A stretch of 7,524 nucleotides of DNA from Bordetella parapertussis (GTDB lineage: Bacteria; Cyanobacteriota; Cyanobacteriia; PCC-6307; Cyanobiaceae). The notes beneath the pieces were generated by a model, which saw only the letters and a list, made by a program, of their open reading frames with translations, was not told the DNA's origin and searched no databases. A program made the position numbers and the translations under genes. The stretch covers positions 1-7,524 of the forward strand of contig CALPMR020000147.1 in assembly GCA_943324725.2 (NCBI GenBank), in the 5' to 3' direction. Shown here piece after piece: positions 4,411 through 7,524 of the stretch (the stretch's first letter is position 1; the number at the start of each line of letters is the position of its first letter).

Positions 4411-6267
4411 ATGGGCAATGACCGTCGCCTCTGGGGACTCAGCATCGGCGGCGCCGGGCTGCTGGCGGGCCTGGCCCTGGCACCCCTGGGTGTGCCGTTG
4501 CTGCTCTGGCCGGCCCTGGCCCTGCTCTGGGCCCTGGCCGGTTCGCCACCGGCCTGCCTGGGGCGAGGCCGCGGCCCCCTCGTGGCCGCCGGGCTCTGGG
4601 GACTGGCGGCGGTGCTGGTCAGCCATCGCTGGTTGCTGTGGCTCCATCCCCTCGACTGGATCGGCGTGCCGGCACCCTTGAGCCTGCCGATCTGTCTGGC
4701 CATCTGGTTGAGCTGCGGCCTGCTCGGCTGCGCCCTGGTGAGTCTGTGGCTGGCCTTGATGCGCCGACTCGACCCAGCCCGAGCGAGCACCGCCCTGATC
4801 GGCTCCCTGCTCTGGGGGCTGGCGGAGGTGCAGCTGGCCCGCGGTCCCCTGTTCTGGTTTGGCCTGGGCTCCTCGGCCCTGCCGGGGGATCGCCTGCTGG
4901 CGGGGGTGGCGGCCCTGGCGGGGGCTGGAGCCGTGGCGGCCCTGCAGCTGCTGATCGCCTGGTGTCTGTGGCGGGCCCTGGCCCCAGCCCCCGGCCGGCG
5001 CCGCTGGCTGCTGGCGGGCCTGGCCCTGGTGGCGGCCTCCCATCTCGCCGGCGCCGCGGCTCTGGCGGCGATCGCGCCCCTGGCGGGGGGGACGGAACGG
5101 CTGCTGGTGCTGCAACCGGCGATTCCCACCCGCCACAAGTTCGAGCCAAGGCAACAGCGGGTCCTGCTGCAGTTTCTGGCGGCGGCCCAGCGGCGCACGG
5201 CAGCAGAGGCCAGCCGCTGGGGCGCCATAGCCGTCGCCACGCCCGGCGCCACTCCCGCCACCACGGACGAGCCCTCCCGGGGGCCGGATGCCAGCGACCG
5301 GAAGGCCACAGGCCAGGTCGGCACTGGTCAGTGGGCCGCTGATCAGGAGGCGAAGGATCCGGGCGCCAGGGACCAGGACCCCGTTCTGAAGGCCGTCCCT
5401 GTCGCGGCTGCCCCGATCGGCGAGGCGACTGTCCGGGCTGGCGCTGTCCTGGCTGCAGCTGTTCCGGCTGCCGCTCTTCCGGCTACCGCTGTCCGGGGGG
5501 ACGCTGATCAGGAGGCCACGGCCAAGGGGACCTCCAGCCTGGTGCTGCCGGAAGGCTCCCTAGCCCTGGGCCAACCCCTGCCCGAGCCGGCCGCGGTGGA
5601 AGTGCTGAGCGGTGGCTTCCGCCAGCAGGGCGTCGACCAGCGCAGCAGCCTGCTGCGCTTCGATCGCGGCGACCGGCTGGCCAGCGGCTGGGTGGACAAG
5701 CATCGGCTCGTGCCCCTGGGGGAATGGGTGCCCCTGGCCGACCTCTGGCGCTGGAGCGGGCTTTCGGCGGTGGGAGGTCTCCAGGCGGGGCCCGCTTCCC
5801 GCCTGCTGGCCCGACCGAGCGGTTCGGTGGCGGTGGCCATCTGCTACGAGCTCTCCGATGGCACGGCCCTGGCAGCCGCCAGTCGCGCAGGAGCCGGTTG
5901 GCTGCTGGCCAGCGCCAACCTCGATCCCTATCCACTGCTGTTGCAGAACCAGTTCAAGGCCCTGGCCCAGCTGCGGGCGATCGAGACCGGCCGCTGGCTG
6001 GTCAGTGCCGCCAACACCGGCCCCAGCATGCTGATCGATGCCCGCGGTCGCCTGCTCGATCAGTTGCCATCCGGCCTGCGGCGCACGGGCGTGATGGAGC
6101 TGCACCGACTCTCGGCCCTGACCCCCTACGACCGTTGGGGCGAGGGGCCGCTGCTGTTGCTGTTGCTGGCTGCGCTGAGCGCGCGCTTGGTTGAGCGCCG
6201 CCGTCCCCGCTCAACCACCACGACGACGCAGCCCAAACCAGCGACCGCCGCTCAGGCAGAACCGTGA
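4411..6267 (+). CDS. lnt: Apolipoprotein N-acyltransferase Lnt
   Basis: Lnt transfers an acyl chain from a phospholipid to the alpha-amino group of the N-terminal diacylglyceryl-cysteine of lipoproteins, the last step of lipoprotein maturation, at the outer face of the cytoplasmic membrane. Residues 8-225 are a multi-spanning hydrophobic region. Residues 230-570 are a nitrilase-fold domain with the Glu-Lys-Cys triad: E381 in VLPEGS, K430 in WVDKHRLVPLGEWVP, and C478 in VAICYE. ASANLDPYP and RAIETGRWLVSAANTG (523-538) follow as in the family. A short C-terminal hydrophobic segment (580-590) and a basic, Thr/Pro-rich tail end it. At 618 residues it is about 100 longer than typical (roughly 500). 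The excess is a low-complexity insert at about 272-375, just before the strand bearing the catalytic Glu. No frameshift is seen and all catalytic residues remain. The ATG precedes the first membrane segment, but there is no Shine-Dalgarno. Confidence 0.93.
   Translation: MGNDRRLWGLSIGGAGLLAGLALAPLGVPLLLWPALALLWALAGSPPACLGRGRGPLVAAGLWGLAAVLVSHRWLLWLHPLDWIGVPAPLSLPICLAIWLSCGLLGCALVSLWLALMRRLDPARASTALIGSLLWGLAEVQLARGPLFWFGLGSSALPGDRLLAGVAALAGAGAVAALQLLIAWCLWRALAPAPGRRRWLLAGLALVAASHLAGAAALAAIAPLAGGTERLLVLQPAIPTRHKFEPRQQRVLLQFLAAAQRRTAAEASRWGAIAVATPGATPATTDEPSRGPDASDRKATGQVGTGQWAADQEAKDPGARDQDPVLKAVPVAAAPIGEATVRAGAVLAAAVPAAALPATAVRGDADQEATAKGTSSLVLPEGSLALGQPLPEPAAVEVLSGGFRQQGVDQRSSLLRFDRGDRLASGWVDKHRLVPLGEWVPLADLWRWSGLSAVGGLQAGPASRLLARPSGSVAVAICYELSDGTALAAASRAGAGWLLASANLDPYPLLLQNQFKALAQLRAIETGRWLVSAANTGPSMLIDARGRLLDQLPSGLRRTGVMELHRLSALTPYDRWGEGPLLLLLLAALSARLVERRRPRSTTTTTQPKPATAAQAEP
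5337..5516 (+). repeat. Long-range 15-bp direct repeat inside lnt insert
   Basis: CGCTGATCAGGAGGC occurs perfectly at 5337-5351 and again at 5502-5516, starting 165 bp (55 codons) apart. Both copies are read in the same frame and give ADQEA. The interval equals eleven units of the 15-bp repeat that fills part of it. This suggests that the insert grew by in-frame duplication or slippage. The repeat is seen directly; the mechanism is inferred. Confidence 0.75.
5428..5502 (+). repeat. Five 15-bp tandem repeats in lnt insert
   Basis: Five consecutive units begin at 5428, 5443, 5458, 5473 and 5488, each a variant of GCTGTCCGGGCTGCC. They encode the pentapeptides TVRAG, AVLAA, AVPAA, ALPAT and AVRGD (residues 340-364 of Lnt). 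They sit in the low-complexity insert between the membrane region and the catalytic glutamate. The last unit runs into the second copy of the ADQEA-coding direct repeat. Confidence 0.78.
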
Positions 6268-6278
6268 CGGCGACCGCC

Positions 6279-6303
6279 GGCCGCGCCGGACCCTGACGCG
6301 GCC
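6279..6303. repeat. Perfect inverted repeat between lnt and Yip1-like gene
   Basis: GGCCGCG (6279-6285) and CGCGGCC (6297-6303) form a perfect 7-bp GC-only stem with an 11-base loop, 11 bases past the lnt stop. No T run follows on the plus strand, so it is not a standard intrinsic terminator. It could be a processing or partial termination hairpin within an lnt-led operon, or chance in such GC-rich DNA. Confidence 0.4.
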
Positions 6304-6352
6304 ATGGGGCCGGACTGCCGCTAGAACCTCTGCAAGGCTGAGCAGCGGCGAG

Positions 6353-7024
6353 ATGACAGAAGCGCAGGAGGTGATCACCGGCGCCCTGCGCTTTGATGCC
6401 CACGCCTACCTCTACGCCGCAGCCAGCGGTCCGTTGAGCCGCATCGGCATCTGGATCGCCCTGCTGGCGGGCCTGTCGCAAGCGATCGGCCAGGCCTTCA
6501 TCCTGTTCGTCAACCAGGTGCGGCCGCTGCGCTTCGCGATCAGCCTGGTGGTGGAAGCCTTGCTGTTCCTGAGTGGCTTTCTCGTCTGGGCCAGCAGCGC
6601 CTGGCTGGTGGCCTGGCTGGTGTTCGGCGCCAGGATGCCGCTGTCGCTGCTGATCCGGGCCCTGGGCATCGCCCATGCACCCCAGCTGCTGGCTTTCCTC
6701 GGCGCCCTTCCCTATCTGGGCGTGCCGATTCTCACCCTGCTGTCCCTGTGGACCGCCATCGGCTTTGTCGTCGGCCTGGTGGCCGTCAGTGACCTGTCGA
6801 TCTGGGCGGCCTTCGGCAGCCTGGTGGTGGGCTGGTGGCTCACCAATGCCCTGCAACGCACCGCCGGCCAACCGGTGATGGCCCTGGGTCGCTCCCTGCT
6901 GGAGCGCGCCGCCGGGGTGCCGCTGATCAACGATGGCCGCGCCCTCGAGCAGATGCTGCGCAGCGGTCAGCTCGGTCCCGATCGGGTGAACCCCCAGCCC
7001 CTGGACCGATCCGGTCGCCCTTGA
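6353..7024 (+). CDS. Yip1-like conserved membrane protein
   Basis: The product is 223 residues with about five or six membrane segments (about 31-53, 61-78, 80-95, 110-142 and 146-166) between a short N-terminus and a polar C-terminal tail. The central stretch RALGIAHAPQLLAFLGAL (102-119), followed by a long hydrophobic run, resembles the bacterial Yip1-type domain, in which a conserved proline-centred segment lies between helices. No catalytic residues are evident and the function is unknown. The frame is open upstream to an ATG at 6191, but that extension is Arg/Pro-rich and overlaps lnt, while ATG 6353 gives a normal membrane-protein N-terminus (MTEAQEVITGALRFD). It begins 85 bp after lnt and ends 4 bp before the next gene, so it is almost certainly cotranscribed with that gene and perhaps with lnt. 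The gene is secure; the family assignment is moderate. Confidence 0.72.
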   Translation: MTEAQEVITGALRFDAHAYLYAAASGPLSRIGIWIALLAGLSQAIGQAFILFVNQVRPLRFAISLVVEALLFLSGFLVWASSAWLVAWLVFGARMPLSLLIRALGIAHAPQLLAFLGALPYLGVPILTLLSLWTAIGFVVGLVAVSDLSIWAAFGSLVVGWWLTNALQRTAGQPVMALGRSLLERAAGVPLINDGRALEQMLRSGQLGPDRVNPQPLDRSGRP

Positions 7025-7028
7025 GCCG

Positions 7029-7524
7029 ATGCCCCGTCGCCAGCGCCTGCTGCTGCTGCTCCTGGCTCTGTTGCTGGTAGCCCTGCTGCCCGGGGCCGGC
7101 CTGCTGCTACACCTGGCCTACAGCGCCCTGCACCACAGCTTCGGCCTGGTGGTGGATCTGATCTCGGTGGGGCTGCTGCTGTTCCTGGTGAGCGCCTTCT
7201 TCGCTCCCCTCGAAGCGCTCGGCTGGTGGGCCGGCTGGTTCGGCGAAGAGCTGCGCCCCCCCGACAGTCTCGGTGCGCTGGCGACACCGCTGAGCGGCGA
7301 TCAGCCGATCCGGCGCTGGGTGGTCTATCTCGATGGCATCGGCCAGGCCTCGATGCAGGCTCTGCCGGAGGGGGAGGACTTCCTGCGCCAACTGGGCGAA
7401 CGGCTACCCGCCGATTTCGCCATCGTGCGCGGCATCATGCCCTACTCGGTTGTCAATCAGCCGTTGACCGAGAGCCGCTGGCTGGGTCAGTTCTGGCGCT
7501 GGGTCGATCGGCTGCGCATCCGCC
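7029..7524 (+). CDS. Conserved membrane-anchored protein, partial (runs off window)
   Basis: The gene begins at an ATG 4 bp after the Yip1-like gene and stays open to the window edge, giving at least 165 residues. Two strong hydrophobic segments come first (about 7-28 and 38-60), with an RR/R-rich N-terminus. A soluble part follows, starting with the strand-like RWVVYLDGIGQ (96-106). Later it contains FAIVRGIMPYSVVNQPLTESRWL, read in short pieces as FAIVRGIMPYS (130-140) and NQPLTESRW (143-151). The strand-DG pattern and overall look suggest an alpha/beta-hydrolase-like fold, but no nucleophile motif is visible in the part present. I recall similar sequences as conserved cyanobacterial hypothetical proteins. 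The 4-bp spacing indicates translational coupling to the preceding gene. The function is unknown and the 3' end is missing. Confidence 0.8.
   Translation, partial: MPRRQRLLLLLLALLLVALLPGAGLLLHLAYSALHHSFGLVVDLISVGLLLFLVSAFFAPLEALGWWAGWFGEELRPPDSLGALATPLSGDQPIRRWVVYLDGIGQASMQALPEGEDFLRQLGERLPADFAIVRGIMPYSVVNQPLTESRWLGQFWRWVDRLRIR

Noticed and set aside
4326..5324. Upstream extension of the phasin-like gene to 459 codons
   Set aside because: The extension is Arg/Ala/Pro/Ser-rich and antisense to lnt. The start at 4325 has a proper Shine-Dalgarno and matches where recognisable sequence begins.
6191..6352. Upstream ATG at 6191 for the Yip1-like gene
   Set aside because: It would add 54 Arg/Pro-rich residues overlapping the end of lnt in another frame. 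ATG 6353 gives a plausible membrane-protein start.
6002..6871. Minus-strand open frame of 289 codons opposite the lnt end and Yip1-like gene
   Set aside because: It is Gln/Gly/His/Arg-rich with no motif and antisense to well-supported membrane-protein coding.
1..7524. CRISPR arrays, insertion sequences, tRNA or rRNA genes, phage or defence genes
   Set aside because: I found no spaced repeats, transposase motifs, terminal inverted repeats, tRNA T-loop pattern or defence-type domains on either strand. Every long credible frame is a core gene or conserved hypothetical.

Overview
The window is ordinary core chromosome from a very GC-rich unicellular cyanobacterium, most likely of the Cyanobium/Synechococcus (picocyanobacterial) group. 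The evidence is the gene set: a long QueA, a HetI-type phosphopantetheinyl transferase, a classical Fe-superoxide dismutase, an exported FKBP isomerase, and a 126-residue phasin-like coiled-coil protein of a type I associate with cyanobacteria. Shine-Dalgarno sequences are weak or absent in front of most starts, and there is no sign of mobile DNA. The use of Fe-SOD rather than Ni-SOD leans toward a freshwater or coastal Cyanobium-like strain. That placement is inference; no 16S or database search was possible.

Layout: queA runs rightward (33-1265) and converges on a leftward block. Read from right to left, that block is a phasin-like gene (4325-3945), an FKBP-type peptidyl-prolyl isomerase (3879-3160), sodB (2890-2291) and a hetI-like Sfp-family transferase (2047-1181). 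The last of these overlaps the 3' end of queA tail-to-tail by 85 bp. An 85-bp divergent intergenic region (4326-4410) separates this block from a rightward group: lnt (4411-6267), a Yip1-like membrane protein (6353-7024), and a partial conserved membrane protein that begins 4 bp later at 7029 and leaves the window.

The two largest non-coding gaps are both under 300 bp. The 2048-2290 gap holds a good rho-independent terminator for sodB and nothing else I recognise. The 2891-3159 gap, between FKBP and sodB, is packed with short perfect stems, including a near-perfect 24-base inverted repeat 39 bases upstream of the sodB start codon and a pair of mutually exclusive hairpins.

Functionally, most of this is housekeeping: queuosine tRNA modification, carrier-protein priming, superoxide detoxification, extracytoplasmic protein folding and lipoprotein N-acylation. 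The most distinctive feature is that several proteins carry low-complexity insertions relative to their families. Three of these are built from short tandem DNA repeats with periods that are multiples of three (15, 12 and 15 bp). The largest is a roughly 105-residue insert in Lnt, immediately before its catalytic glutamate. I see no defence system, mobile element, CRISPR array or RNA gene, and nothing that I would call a new biological system.
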